The notes: generated by a model from the sequence alone, not told the origin. A DNA stretch of 64,000 nucleotides from Vibrionaceae bacterium (GCA_018222805.1 JAAEZQ010000001.1:310001-374000), one strand, 5' to 3'; shown: positions 1-9,502, numbered from the stretch's first letter. Numbers and translations are program-made.

Positions 1-517
1 ATAAACCTAAAGCTTTAAAGGTTAATGAACATTTTTAGAGCTATAAATCTCAGTTCATATTGTGATTTGATGCAAATTTTTGATATTAAATCTCAAGCTC
101 AATGCCACATTTCAGCCCATACATTAGTCTTAGTTAACAAAACACATAATTAAGACTTTTATGTTTACCTCTAGAGTTGCGTTATCGATTCATATCACAC
201 ATTAATGTAATGTTTAGAGTTTATTTCAAATAGAATCCTTGAGAATAAACATTATCATCGCAAAATAAGTTTGCATTTTTAAAAATGTCAACACCTTAAA
301 TACGACGCCTTAGTCACATTAATCCTCCATGCAAAAGCCATATAACAGTGATTTCCACTGGATTTATTTTTCCTAGCAGAATAAGCCCTTCAACCGTAGA
401 ATCCGCCCCATAATTATTACAACCCGATTACATTACCACCAGACTCCTACGCTCTACCGTAGAGGTAACAGCGGTGAGTATGGTTAGCCCCCAAAACGTG
501 AAAGGTCCAATACAACA
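1..517. other. AT-rich upstream region without a gene
   Basis: No ORF with coding character on either strand. The stretch is AT-rich with many short A/T runs and ends in the leader of the GAPDH gene. A short near-palindrome, CTCTACCGTAGAG, lies at about 452-464, some 50 bases before the start codon, and could be an operator or a leader hairpin. I cannot assign a promoter with confidence. Confidence 0.5.
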
Positions 518-1951
518 ATGAGTCCAGAGAAATATCTCCAAGACTGGCAAACTAGCCAAACGATTGCTGAATCTATCTCCCCTCTAATCGGCAAACTGTA
601 TCGTGAAAAAGGAATCGAAGTGGTTCTGTTCGGTAAGACGCTTATCAACGCCACAACTATCGACATTCTCAAAACTCACCGCGTAGCAAGACGATACACT
701 GGAAACCCTCTTTCTCTAGAGCAAACAATGCCTATCATTGAAGCACTATGCGAAATGAGCATTTCGTCTAGCCGCGTTGATATTGGCCAATTGGCAACTA
801 AGTATTGGAATGAGCACGAAGATACTTCTTCACTTAATGATTTCCTACAAACAGCACTTCAAGGTGCTCGTGATGCAGATTCTTCTCTGAAAGCTCGCGA
901 TGTGGTTCTTTACGGTTTTGGTCGCATCGGGCGTCTACTAACACGTCTTCTTATCGAGAAGAGCGGTCCTGGTTACCCACTAAGACTTCGTGCAATCGTT
1001 GTACGTGGTGGTAAAAAAGGCGACTTAGAGAAACGTGCTAGCTTACTACGTCGTGACTCGGTACATGGCCAATTCAATGGTAGCATCATCATTGACGAAG
1101 AGCGTAAGGCACTGATAGTGAATGGCAACTTCATTCAAATCATCTACGCAAACAACCCAAGCGATGTTGACTACACCACTTACGGCATTAACAACGCACT
1201 TGTTGTAGACAATACAGGCGTTTGGCGTGATGCAGAAGGTCTGAGCCAACACTTAGCATGTAACGGCGCAGAAAAAGTACTTCTGACCGCACCTGGTAAA
1301 GGCGATATCAAAAACGTTGTATTTGGTGTAAATGAATCTGTGATTCAAGAGGAAGACACCATCATCTCAGCTGCAAGCTGTACAACAAACGCGATTACAC
1401 CAGTACTGAAAGCGTTGAACGATAAGTACGGTGTACTTTCAGGCCACATCGAAACGGTTCACTCATACACTAACGACCAAAACCTGATCGATAACTTCCA
1501 CTCAGGCGATCGTCGCGGACGTAGTGCATCTCTGAACATGGTTCTAACTTCAACTGGCGCAGCAAAAGCAGTAGCAAAAGCACTGCCTGAACTGGCTGGA
1601 AAACTAACAGGTAACGCGATTCGCGTTCCTACGCCGAACGTTTCAATGGCGGTCGCAAACCTAAACCTAGGTGAAGACGTGGATCGTGATTCACTGAACG
1701 ACTACCTACGTGAAATAGCTCTAAATTCTGAGCTATCAGCACAGATTGATTACACAGACTCAACTGAAATTGTTTCAACAGACTTAGTTGGTTCACGTCA
1801 TCCTGGCGTAGTTGATGGTCAAGCGACTATCGCACAAGACAAGCGTTGTGTACTGTACATTTGGTACGACAACGAATTCGGTTACAGCTGCCAAGTTGTG
1901 CACTGTATGGAACAAATGATGGGCGTTCGTTACCAAACATTCCCTCGATAG
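518..1951 (+). CDS. Glyceraldehyde-3-phosphate dehydrogenase, long form with N-terminal extension
   Basis: 477-residue GAPDH, which oxidises glyceraldehyde-3-phosphate with phosphate and NAD(P)+ to 1,3-bisphosphoglycerate in the cytoplasm. The Rossmann glycine motif GFGRIGR is at residues 133-139, so about 125 residues precede the usual GAPDH start (classical enzymes are about 330 residues). The catalytic cysteine is Cys288 in SAASCTTNAITP and the partner histidine about His315 in HSYTND. The C-terminal WYDNEFGYS motif is intact. Long GAPDHs of this size are known in marine gammaproteobacteria; they differ from housekeeping GapA and may favour the gluconeogenic direction, which is inference. 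Start: an AAAGG sits somewhat far upstream of the ATG. A strong terminator follows, so it looks monocistronic. Confidence 0.93.
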   Translation: MSPEKYLQDWQTSQTIAESISPLIGKLYREKGIEVVLFGKTLINATTIDILKTHRVARRYTGNPLSLEQTMPIIEALCEMSISSSRVDIGQLATKYWNEHEDTSSLNDFLQTALQGARDADSSLKARDVVLYGFGRIGRLLTRLLIEKSGPGYPLRLRAIVVRGGKKGDLEKRASLLRRDSVHGQFNGSIIIDEERKALIVNGNFIQIIYANNPSDVDYTTYGINNALVVDNTGVWRDAEGLSQHLACNGAEKVLLTAPGKGDIKNVVFGVNESVIQEEDTIISAASCTTNAITPVLKALNDKYGVLSGHIETVHSYTNDQNLIDNFHSGDRRGRSASLNMVLTSTGAAKAVAKALPELAGKLTGNAIRVPTPNVSMAVANLNLGEDVDRDSLNDYLREIALNSELSAQIDYTDSTEIVSTDLVGSRHPGVVDGQATIAQDKRCVLYIWYDNEFGYSCQVVHCMEQMMGVRYQTFPR

Positions 1952-2061
1952 GTGAACATTGCTCCACAACGTTAACCACATGGTGTAGCGAACTATACCT
2001 CAACATTTGTTCTTAATAATAAGCGCGAAAGCGCACTACTAATCTTAACTCCCCCTTTATA

Positions 2062-2090
2062 CGCCTGAGTTCACCCTCAGGCGTTTTTTA
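2062..2090 (+). terminator. Rho-independent terminator after GAPDH
   Basis: The inverted repeat CGCCTGAG ... CTCAGGCG encloses a six-base loop and is followed by a run of T. It lies 110 bases after the GAPDH stop codon. Confidence 0.9.
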
Positions 2091-2213
2091 TTTAGACGAT
2101 TTAACTTTCTTCAGGCTTTGACATTCCTCAGACATAGTACCTTCCATTGTTCATGTTTCGTTCATATTCAGAGCGGTAATCTGAATGCATAGACGAATAA
2201 AGAGGTCAAATTT

Positions 2214-2435
2214 ATGAATCGGATCATCATTACAGCACTGGCACTGATTACTGGCTTTTTTGCTTTAGTATTTAGCCTGATCATGGCGATCCCATTGACT
2301 ATCGCGGCACTGATAACTGGTAAACGCATTGAGAAGCGCGTCAAGCACATGCAAAAAGAAATGAAGGAAGAGTATGAGTTCAATACTGGAAAAGAAGACG
2401 CGATAGAAGGCGAGTTTGAAGAAGTGCGCCGATAA
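2214..2435 (+). CDS. Small hypothetical membrane protein
   Basis: 73 residues. Residues about 5-35 are strongly hydrophobic (one long or two short membrane helices), followed by a basic stretch GKRIEKRVKH and a charged, Glu-rich cytoplasmic-looking tail ending EEVRR. A good ribosome site (AGAGGTC) lies before the ATG and a terminator follows, so it is probably a real single gene. I do not recognise the family. The charged tail could be a short coiled segment. Confidence 0.7.
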   Translation: MNRIIITALALITGFFALVFSLIMAIPLTIAALITGKRIEKRVKHMQKEMKEEYEFNTGKEDAIEGEFEEVRR

Positions 2436-2505
2436 AAGAATTAAAGTGTTTCTCAACCCCCTCGTCCCCAAAAGCTAATAAAGCTCCTGAGAAACTCCTT
2501 GCTTA

Positions 2506-2538
2506 CACCCAGCCTTGAACAAGCTGGGTGCTTTTTTG
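2506..2538 (+). terminator. Terminator after the small membrane protein
   Basis: CACCCAGC and GCTGGGTG form an eight-base-pair stem followed by CTTTTTTG on the plus strand. It separates this gene from the convergent LysE gene. Confidence 0.85.
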
Positions 2539-2555
2539 CGCTCTGAAAACCAAAT

Positions 2556-3170
2556 TTATATCGTTACGACAACGCGCAGAGCCAACAACATAAGAACAAC
2601 GCCAGACAAGCGATCAATCAAAACCGCTTTTGAGCGAATACGATCGACCACTCTCGAACTGGATAATACGATAGTAATGAACGTGTACCACAAACCGTCA
2701 ACCACAAATGGCGTCGCAACAATAATCATTTGATTACTCAGATCATTACCCAAGGCAACGAACTGGCTAAATAAGGCGATAAAGAACAGTGCAATTTTAG
2801 GACTGAGAATAGAGATAAAAAAGCCTTCTCTTGCTGACTGACCAACGGTCGTTTCCTGTCCAGACTCCAGCTTAGCAGCGACACCGCCTTTCGAACGCAG
2901 AGCATTAAACCCCAAATAGGCTAGGTACGCCGCCCCCGCCAAGCTGATCGCTTTAAACAGTAGCGGACTTTGCTGCAAAACCACTGCCAGGCCGATCAAA
3001 GTAATAAATGCATATATCCCTATACCAAATGCGTGTGCCCACGCTGTCGCCAATCCATTGAGACGACCACCAGCCAAAGCGTGTTTAGCGACAATGGCTA
3101 AACTGGGTCCTGGTGACATAGCGCCTAATAAACATACGGTAAAAAGTGATAGCCAAATTGTTAGTGTCAT
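2556..3170 (-). CDS. LysE/RhtB family amino acid exporter
   Basis: 204-residue inner-membrane protein, the usual family length, with about six hydrophobic segments. The N-terminal signature GAMSPGPS (residues 16-23) is the LysE/RhtB hallmark. Members export amino acids or related metabolites by proton antiport. The substrate cannot be read from sequence. It lies downstream of a LysR gene on the same strand (94 bases apart) and close to an Lrp/AsnC gene and a YjeH exporter, so the locus looks devoted to amino acid efflux. Confidence 0.9.
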   Translation of the reverse strand: MTLTIWLSLFTVCLLGAMSPGPSLAIVAKHALAGGRLNGLATAWAHAFGIGIYAFITLIGLAVVLQQSPLLFKAISLAGAAYLAYLGFNALRSKGGVAAKLESGQETTVGQSAREGFFISILSPKIALFFIALFSQFVALGNDLSNQMIIVATPFVVDGLWYTFITIVLSSSRVVDRIRSKAVLIDRLSGVVLMLLALRVVVTI

Positions 3171-3264
3171 AGAAACCTCTCCTTATTTGCTAACAATCTA
3201 TCAAGTGAAGGGATATAAATAGAAATCAAAGTTATTCATAAAAGCCATGATTTAAAATCATAAC

Positions 3265-4179
3265 TTAATGAATGGAGTATTCCGATAGCTTCATCACTGT
3301 ACGAATTTGCTCTCTAACCCAGCGATGCGCAGGATCGGTGTCGTATTTGGGGTGCCACATCAACCAATATTGATGTGTCTGAGTCTCAATGGGCAGTGGC
3401 TTATTTATTAAATTCCAGTGCTTAGCAAGGTTCAGAGCAATGTGTTCTGGTACAACCATAAGATGATCACTCGTCACCAGCCTGTTTACCGCTGCCGAGA
3501 AGAATGGCACTTTGAAGGCAATATGACGCTGCAGACCCATCTCTTTTAATGCAAGGTCGGTACTGGAGTCCTTATCACCACCTCCGGTTACCTGAATATG
3601 CGAATAACTGACGAGTTGCTTGGCAGTGATACTTTTACACTTAGCCAGTGGATGTGAGCCTTTCATTAGACAAACCGAATTATCAGCGCCGATGTTGATG
3701 CTCGATACACCTTCTGGTTTGGCTGGATACATAGAAGAAGCGATATGTATGCCAAGTTCATGCAGTTTGTCTAGGAAATCTGGCTGCCAAAGCCGATAAG
3801 CCATATCAAGTTGCGGTGCAAGTTCACTAAGGTGTGAAGCGATATCTGGAAGAACATATTGTGCGACGTAATCACTGGACGCAATCACGAGCTCTCCCTG
3901 CCAGTCTTGAGGCTCAAATGGTTTGTCATCCAAAAGGTGATCAAACTCCGCGAGTAACGCATCCAGTTTTTCTTTTAGCGCTAATGCTCGCGGGGTAGCA
4001 ATCAGTTGATTACCCTGACGAATAAGAAGAGGGTCACCACATAACTCTCGGAGTTGTGCCAACTGACGACTCACCGCAGACTGCGTGATGTGCAGCCGCT
4101 CGGCAGTACGGCTTACATGACACTCTTCCAACAGTACATGTAAGGATCTCAGCAGATTTAAATTGATGTGGTTTAACAT
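3265..4179 (-). CDS. LysR-family transcriptional regulator
   Basis: 304 residues with an N-terminal winged helix-turn-helix (residues about 5-65, including HITQSAVSRQLAQLR) and a C-terminal substrate-binding domain. Same strand as the LysE gene downstream and the AsnC gene 42 bases upstream. It may control the LysE exporter; that is inference from position. The effector is unknown. Confidence 0.9.
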   Translation of the reverse strand: MLNHINLNLLRSLHVLLEECHVSRTAERLHITQSAVSRQLAQLRELCGDPLLIRQGNQLIATPRALALKEKLDALLAEFDHLLDDKPFEPQDWQGELVIASSDYVAQYVLPDIASHLSELAPQLDMAYRLWQPDFLDKLHELGIHIASSMYPAKPEGVSSINIGADNSVCLMKGSHPLAKCKSITAKQLVSYSHIQVTGGGDKDSSTDLALKEMGLQRHIAFKVPFFSAAVNRLVTSDHLMVVPEHIALNLAKHWNLINKPLPIETQTHQYWLMWHPKYDTDPAHRWVREQIRTVMKLSEYSIH

Positions 4180-4221
4180 TCTTTATCCATTTGAATGGTA
4201 TTTAATGACCAGTTTTTCCAA

Positions 4222-4677
4222 TTACTTTACGAACTTATTACCAGTGGTATTAAAAAACTCGGTTAGCACGGTATGTGTCATGAGATGGCGAAGCTCAGGA
4301 AAGCGTTGAATTTGGTCTCTGACCTCGTTCAGGCGGTTCATGTTGGGTACCTCGACAAAGACCATCATATCGGTTTCTCCGCTAATGGCATGACACCATT
4401 TGACCCCATCAATCTTGTACAACTCATTCGCGTAAGATTCGCAGTAGTACGTTGAAGTGGAGGTATCGAACTTCAGAGCAAAGTAGGCACAAATAGAATC
4501 CCCTTCACTTGAAGCGATTTCTGCATGATAACCCAAGATAACTTTGTCATTTTCGAGCTTACGAATTCGAGCTGTCACTGCTGACCGAGAGAGGTTCACT
4601 TTTTCTGCGATTTCAGTGACTGACAGCCGAGCATTGTGCCGGAGGATATCAATGATCTTGTGATCAAACTTGTCCAT
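4222..4677 (-). CDS. Lrp/AsnC-family transcriptional regulator
   Basis: 151 residues, standard for the family: an AsnC-type helix-turn-helix (residues about 4-55, NLSRSAVTARIRKLE) followed by a RAM ligand-binding domain. It is transcribed away from the YjeH-type exporter with a 179-base shared promoter region, the usual arrangement for an amino-acid-sensing regulator of an exporter. The ligand is probably an amino acid. Confidence 0.92.
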   Translation of the reverse strand: MDKFDHKIIDILRHNARLSVTEIAEKVNLSRSAVTARIRKLENDKVILGYHAEIASSEGDSICAYFALKFDTSTSTYYCESYANELYKIDGVKWCHAISGETDMMVFVEVPNMNRLNEVRDQIQRFPELRHLMTHTVLTEFFNTTGNKFVK

Positions 4678-4856
4678 AAACTTACCGCTTCTTCCTTATT
4701 TTCTTCATTTTATAATGATTTTAAATGCATAAGAAACCAACATTTTGTTGGAATTGTTTGAAACAACCGTCATATTGGCGGTGCAGTAACGCATTTTGTA
4801 TTTCAGAACTCCTTTATTCTTAGACTTCACTTAGTTCGACACCGTCAGAGACAAGC

Positions 4857-6119
4857 ATGGAACAGCTCAAAAAAGACATTTCACTCCTATCCGGAATCGC
4901 CCAACTTTCCACCACATTGATGGGAACGGGTCTGTTTATGATACCTGCGATTGCGGCAGGTATTGCAGGTCACTTTTCACTCTGGGCATGGATACTGCTG
5001 TTTATTGCGATCTGTCCTATTGCTTTGACTTTTGCCCAACTAGGTAAACGGTATCCCAACGCTGGCGGCACCGCATTTTTCGTCCGAAAAGCGTTTAACG
5101 CCAAACTGGAAAGTAGCGTTGCCTGGCTTTTTGTTAGCGTCATTCCCGTTGGCGTACCCGCAGCTATCGCTCTGGCGGCTGGATTTCTTCAACAGCTGTT
5201 ACCAGGTCCAATAAACAACAATTTGTTTGCACAAGTACTCACGGTGCTACTTCTTGTCTTTGTGAATTTGTTAGGTACGAAATCCTCAGGTCGCTTACAA
5301 ACCGTTATTGCTTTGAGCGTGTTCGCACTGGTCGGTGCGTTTCTATGGAAAGGAGAAATCAGCAGTGCTGATCTAACCATGCCTGCCGTCACAACAGACT
5401 CGATTTGGCCGATTACGGCTGCGCTTGCTGTTATGTTCTGGTGCTTTGTAGGTATAGAAGCATTTGCGCACATGGGTGAAGAGTTTAAGAACCCACAACG
5501 CGACTTTCCTATCGCGATCATTGTCGGGTGCTTCGTCGCAGGAGCGACCTATTGGGCGTGTTCAGTAGTGATATTAAAATTTGGTGCTTATGGAACACCG
5601 CAGTTTGATAATGCATCTATCCCTTGGCTAAGCGCACAACTGCTCGGAGACAGTGCCAAATGGATCATCAGTGTGATCGGATTTTCTGCTTGTTTTGCCA
5701 GTGTGAATTTATACACGCAAAGCTTGTCCCGAATGGTGTGGAGCCAAGCTCGTGAGCATCGCCCTAGCAGTCGACTGGCAAAAATTTCCCGACGAGGCGT
5801 CCCTTCCTCTGCGACATTGCTGGTTGGCTTCGTCCTATTAGTGTCCTGTGTGGCAGGTACACTCTCTCAACTTGATTTAGAGTTTTTCCTTAAACTCGCT
5901 AACAGCATTTTTGTATTGGTTTATCTACTCGCTATGTTGGCAGCATATAAACTTCTTAAAGGCGTTGGTAGGACAATGGCAGGAGTATCTTTACTCCTTT
6001 GTACAGGCGTATTTATCTGCTTAGGTTGGTCTATGTTGTACGCACTCACGATTTTTGTCATGCTCTCATTACCATGGAAGCAACTAAGACCAAAACGCGG
6101 CTCAAAAGTGATTGAATAA
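4857..6119 (+). CDS. yjeH: YjeH-type amino acid exporter (APC superfamily)
   Basis: 420-residue inner-membrane transporter with about 12 hydrophobic segments. It resembles E. coli YjeH (about 418 residues), which exports methionine and branched-chain amino acids. Shared segments include LMGTGLFMIPA near the N terminus, WLFVSVIPVG, VMFWCFVGIEAFAHMGEEFKNP mid-protein and YTQSLSRMVWSQA. It is divergent from the Lrp/AsnC gene, which is the likely regulator. Methionine or branched-chain substrates are inferred from the homologue. Confidence 0.9.
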   Translation: MEQLKKDISLLSGIAQLSTTLMGTGLFMIPAIAAGIAGHFSLWAWILLFIAICPIALTFAQLGKRYPNAGGTAFFVRKAFNAKLESSVAWLFVSVIPVGVPAAIALAAGFLQQLLPGPINNNLFAQVLTVLLLVFVNLLGTKSSGRLQTVIALSVFALVGAFLWKGEISSADLTMPAVTTDSIWPITAALAVMFWCFVGIEAFAHMGEEFKNPQRDFPIAIIVGCFVAGATYWACSVVILKFGAYGTPQFDNASIPWLSAQLLGDSAKWIISVIGFSACFASVNLYTQSLSRMVWSQAREHRPSSRLAKISRRGVPSSATLLVGFVLLVSCVAGTLSQLDLEFFLKLANSIFVLVYLLAMLAAYKLLKGVGRTMAGVSLLLCTGVFICLGWSMLYALTIFVMLSLPWKQLRPKRGSKVIE

Positions 6120-6123
6120 AGCC

Positions 6124-6475
6124 TTAAAACAGCTCAGATAAGCGTTGTAGGAGAGGACCAATATCTTTTAAAGCTACGTAACCATAACCGAGCAAGACAC
6201 CATTTCAGTCACGATATTGGTAACTTGGGTGTTCATATTCACTTAGTGGACGTAATACGATGCCGCCGTTGGCCCTCTCAAAGCGAACCAAAACCTGCAC
6301 GGCGACATCGCTGCGCCGGATTACAGCAGTGCTTGTTCAAGTCGTTGGCATAGAGATGAAACCGCGAACTAGCAATGAGCATATTGTTAATATAAACAGA
6401 GCCCCCTCGACCGCTGGCACTACCAGCGGTTTTGTTTTCAAATGTATCCAATCGTACAGTTTTCCCGTATAACAA
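6124..6475 (-). pseudogene. Probable remnant of a small gene, broken by a frameshift and a stop
   Basis: On the minus strand one frame (6475 to about 6278) reads plausible protein, then the coding character moves to another frame: VRFERANGGIVLRPLSEYEHP, an in-frame TGA at 6207-6205, then GYGYVALKDIGPLLQRLSELF and a stop at 6124. The residue make-up and the neat tail-to-tail ending with the yjeH-like gene suggest a decayed gene rather than chance. I do not recognise the family. It could also be noise. Confidence 0.3.
6410..6438 (+). terminator. Terminator-like hairpin
   Basis: CCGCTGG and CCAGCGG form a seven-base-pair stem with a five-base loop, followed by TTTTGTTTT. It is about 290 bases past the yjeH-like stop, so it may end that transcript or a small RNA in between. 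Confidence 0.6.
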
Positions 6476-6537
6476 AAGGTTAAAAGCTAAAGGCGCTATT
6501 CATTAGAGGTTTGGGTATAGCTAACGGGAGGCTCTCA

Positions 6538-7860
6538 ATGTCAGACAAGGAAAAAAACTTACCTACACATCGCATCTCCAGATTCGGTAAATTTGCTTCT
6601 CTTGCCACAAGAGTAGCCGGAAATGCGCTTGCTGAAGGCACCAAGCAACTCGCGAAGGGCAACAAACCTAAAGCGAAAGACCTCCTGTTGACTCCTCAAA
6701 ACATCACCAGGCTGACCGATCAGCTTGCTCATTTGCGCGGTGCGGCGATGAAACTCGGACAAATGTTGTCGATGGATGCGGGAGATATCCTCGAGCCTGA
6801 ATTAGCAGACATCCTCGCAAGGCTCCGATCTAAAGCCGACCCGATGCCAGCCAAGCAGTTAAACGGCGTCATGGAAAACGCGCTCGGTCCGAATTGGAAA
6901 TCAGAATTTCTGGCGTTCAACTTTAAGCCTATTGCCAGCGCTTCCATAGGACAAGTGCATCAGGCATACAGTGATGCGGGCGACAAGCTTGCGGTGAAAG
7001 TCCAATACCCCGGCATTCGTAAAAGTATCAACAGTGACGTCGACAACGTTGGCACGCTGCTTAGAGTTGTGGGTCTGATACCTGAGTCCGTGGACTATAA
7101 AGGACTACTAGAGGAAGCGAAAAAACAACTTCACGATGAAGCTGATTATGAGCGTGAAGCGCAATTTGCGATGCGTTATTTCGATGCTTTAAAAGAAAAT
7201 CCTTGTTTTATCGTACCAAAAGTTCACTTAGAGAGCTCTTCACAATCGGTATTAGCCATGGAATATATCGAAGGGATCCCAGTGGATACCATTGTAAACT
7301 CAGACCAAAATACCCGTGATACCGTCATGCACAATCTGCTCGAACTGCTTTTCCGCGAGCTATTTGAGTTCAAAATGGTTCAGACCGATCCAAACTTTGC
7401 CAACTATTTATACCTTGAACAAACCAAGCAGATTGGTCTGTTAGATTTTGGTGCTACCCGCGAATACAGTGAACGATTCAGTTCTGGTTATCGTCAGGCG
7501 TTCTCCGCGGTTATTAACCATGACGAACAAAGCCTGAACGAAGCCCTAGAGAAGATTGGCTTTTTCAGCCAAGACATCCTGCAAGAACAGCGAAAGGCAA
7601 TTTGGGAGCTGGTCAAGATGGCATGCGAACCCATGTTAGTTGATCAAGACTATGACTTTAAAGCCAGTGGCCTTGCTCAGAGGTTACGTGACGCAGGTAA
7701 GATACTTAGCTTAGAGCAGGATTACTGGCACACGCCACCAGCAGATGCCATTTTCCTTCATCGAAAAATCGCCGGTATGTATCTACTTGCGGCGCGAATT
7801 GACGCTAAAGTGAACATTCGTAAATTAGTACAGCCGTATCTCAATATCAAAGTCGAGTAG
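6538..7860 (+). CDS. AarF/ABC1/UbiB-family atypical kinase
   Basis: 440 residues from the ATG at 6538, chosen because GGGAGG lies just upstream; an in-frame ATG at 6511 lacks a ribosome site. Hallmarks of the ABC1/ADCK family are visible: the KxGQ motif in MKLGQMLSMD (about residue 70), the Ala-rich nucleotide loop ASIGQVHQA, the lysine of LAVKVQYPG and the metal-binding LLDFGA. Family members (UbiB, COQ8/ADCK3) are ATPase/kinase-like proteins supporting ubiquinone synthesis or lipid handling. This is a COQ8/ADCK3-like paralogue rather than the ubi-operon UbiB, judged by its context and its shorter length. Its substrate is unknown. Confidence 0.88.
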   Translation: MSDKEKNLPTHRISRFGKFASLATRVAGNALAEGTKQLAKGNKPKAKDLLLTPQNITRLTDQLAHLRGAAMKLGQMLSMDAGDILEPELADILARLRSKADPMPAKQLNGVMENALGPNWKSEFLAFNFKPIASASIGQVHQAYSDAGDKLAVKVQYPGIRKSINSDVDNVGTLLRVVGLIPESVDYKGLLEEAKKQLHDEADYEREAQFAMRYFDALKENPCFIVPKVHLESSSQSVLAMEYIEGIPVDTIVNSDQNTRDTVMHNLLELLFRELFEFKMVQTDPNFANYLYLEQTKQIGLLDFGATREYSERFSSGYRQAFSAVINHDEQSLNEALEKIGFFSQDILQEQRKAIWELVKMACEPMLVDQDYDFKASGLAQRLRDAGKILSLEQDYWHTPPADAIFLHRKIAGMYLLAARIDAKVNIRKLVQPYLNIKVE

Positions 7861-8003
7861 CCTATTGTTTTTCTGTTACTTTCGCGTACTTTAGCTTAAG
7901 TATGTTTGGGCTCGAACTTTTAGCGCGATTCTTCGCTATTGTTATTGGTATAGGTTCGAACACTATCTCTATTCTTTAAACGAACAAATTATCGGGGTGC
8001 TCG

Positions 8004-9350
8004 GTGAGCAAGTTTCAAGATCTCTCCATTCTCATACAACAAATTGGGCAAGCTGAAGAAGCGGATCAAGTTGCAACACTCAATGCGTCAATCGAAGAGG
8101 GTTTAGATCCCGGTTCCGTCGCTTTAATCCTAGAAGCCTTCACCATCAATGATCGTGTTCGGTTATGGAGAGCATTACCGCTAGAATTGCATATTGATGT
8201 GCTGACTGAAATGCGTGCTGACGTTCGCTTTTCGATCATCAACGCACTATCAGAAGTCGAACTTAAACTCACGCTCGCCAAGCTAGACAACCTTTCTCTG
8301 ATCGAGTGGGCAGACTCTCTGCCAGAAGAAATCATTAATGAAGCACTGGCATTAATCGAGAAAGACGAGTTAGAGCTTTACGATCAAGCCAATGCTTATG
8401 AAGATGAAGAGATTGGCCGTTGGGCAGATCGAAAAATCGTTACCTTACCTTTTAACATTACGGTTGGTACAGCCAAGCAACTGATGGATCGTTACAGCTA
8501 CGACATGCCCCAGCAGGTCTATTTGATTAACCGCAATAAACAGTTTCGTGGCACTGTTAACTATTTCGAAATTTTGCGTAGTGACTCCGATGTACGCTTG
8601 AAAAGCCTTTCGGTAGAAGCGGTTACTGTCCTCGATAGTAAAATGTCTCTACCTGAAGCTGTTGAAGCTCTGGAGCACAGTACCCTTTCCGCTTTACCAG
8701 TAACCGATGCCGACCAAACGTTAATCGGCGAAGTTGACTGGCAATTTGCACTGAGTACTCAGCGTGAAATCTACGAAGCTCGATTGATGGCGGGTACCGG
8801 TATGAACGAAGGGGATGACTTATTTGCCCCGGTCATTAAAAGCTCTCAAAAGCGTGGCGTATGGTTAGGGATTAACTTAATGACTGCCATATTAGCCTCC
8901 GTCACTATTGGTCTTTTTGAAGACGTGATTGCCCAAGTGGTTGCTCTGGCGGTATTAATGCCAATAGTGGCATCAATGGGTGGCATCGCAGGTAGCCAGA
9001 CGCTTACGCTAATGGTTCGGGCGATGGCACTGAATCAGATCACGCCCGGAAACCGCTTTAAGCTACTAAAAAACGAGTTAGGTATTGGCTCACTGAACGG
9101 TATTGCGTGGGCAGTAATCATTGGCGCTCTGGCAGGATTGTGGTTCCAATCAGCGATTCTTGGCGGAACCATTGCTCTGGCTATCGTAGTCAATATCATC
9201 ACCGCTGCTCTGTTTGGTGTGTTAATTCCAATAATCTTGGACAAGTTAGAATTAGACCCAGCGCTCGCGGGTTCAGTGATTTTGACAACCGTGACAGACG
9301 TTGTTGGTTTTTTCGCCTTTTTAGGAACCGCTAGCCTCGTATTGTTGTAG
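8004..9350 (+). CDS. mgtE: Magnesium transporter MgtE
   Basis: 448 residues. Domain order is typical: an N-terminal alpha-helical MgtE N domain (about 1-125), a pair of CBS domains (about 130-255) that sense cytoplasmic Mg2+, and a C-terminal five-helix pore domain (about 285-448) with PIVASMGGIAGSQT. It is a Mg2+-gated Mg2+ channel of the inner membrane. The start is a GTG preceded by a GGGG-rich ribosome site. No magnesium riboswitch is apparent in the 140-base leader. Confidence 0.95.
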   Translation: MSKFQDLSILIQQIGQAEEADQVATLNASIEEGLDPGSVALILEAFTINDRVRLWRALPLELHIDVLTEMRADVRFSIINALSEVELKLTLAKLDNLSLIEWADSLPEEIINEALALIEKDELELYDQANAYEDEEIGRWADRKIVTLPFNITVGTAKQLMDRYSYDMPQQVYLINRNKQFRGTVNYFEILRSDSDVRLKSLSVEAVTVLDSKMSLPEAVEALEHSTLSALPVTDADQTLIGEVDWQFALSTQREIYEARLMAGTGMNEGDDLFAPVIKSSQKRGVWLGINLMTAILASVTIGLFEDVIAQVVALAVLMPIVASMGGIAGSQTLTLMVRAMALNQITPGNRFKLLKNELGIGSLNGIAWAVIIGALAGLWFQSAILGGTIALAIVVNIITAALFGVLIPIILDKLELDPALAGSVILTTVTDVVGFFAFLGTASLVLL

Positions 9351-9398
9351 GTAAATAGTACTAATTTATTAATCAATCATTAGCATAGTAAGGAAAAA

Positions 9399-9425
9399 TT
9401 GCATATCGCAGTTGCAAATTGCGAA
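9399..9425 (+). promoter_or_regulatory. Two LuxO-like binding sites upstream of qrr
   Basis: TTGCATATCGCA (9399-9410) and TTGCAAATTGCGAA (9412-9425) resemble the TTGCA-containing palindromes bound by phosphorylated LuxO, the sigma-54 activator of qrr genes. They lie about 65-90 bases upstream of the -24 element, a usual enhancer distance. Confidence 0.65.
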
Positions 9426-9485
9426 TATTATCGAAGTTTAGGCAACGTCACTCACAGAAACCACGCTTTTTAGTGACTTTAAAAG

Positions 9486-9502
9486 TTGGCACGCTAGATG
9501 CA
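9486..9502 (+). promoter_or_regulatory. Sigma-54 promoter of the qrr gene
   Basis: TTGGCACG (9486-9493), four bases, then ATGCA (9498-9502) match the -24/-12 consensus TTGGCACG-N4-TTGCA with one change. The GG and GC invariants are spaced correctly. The predicted start is near 9512. Confidence 0.88.

Noticed and set aside
6410..6438. Integron cassette attachment site (attC) or small-RNA 3' end
   Set aside because: A plain stem with a T run is better explained as a terminator; no RYYYAAC/GTTRRRY core pair was seen.
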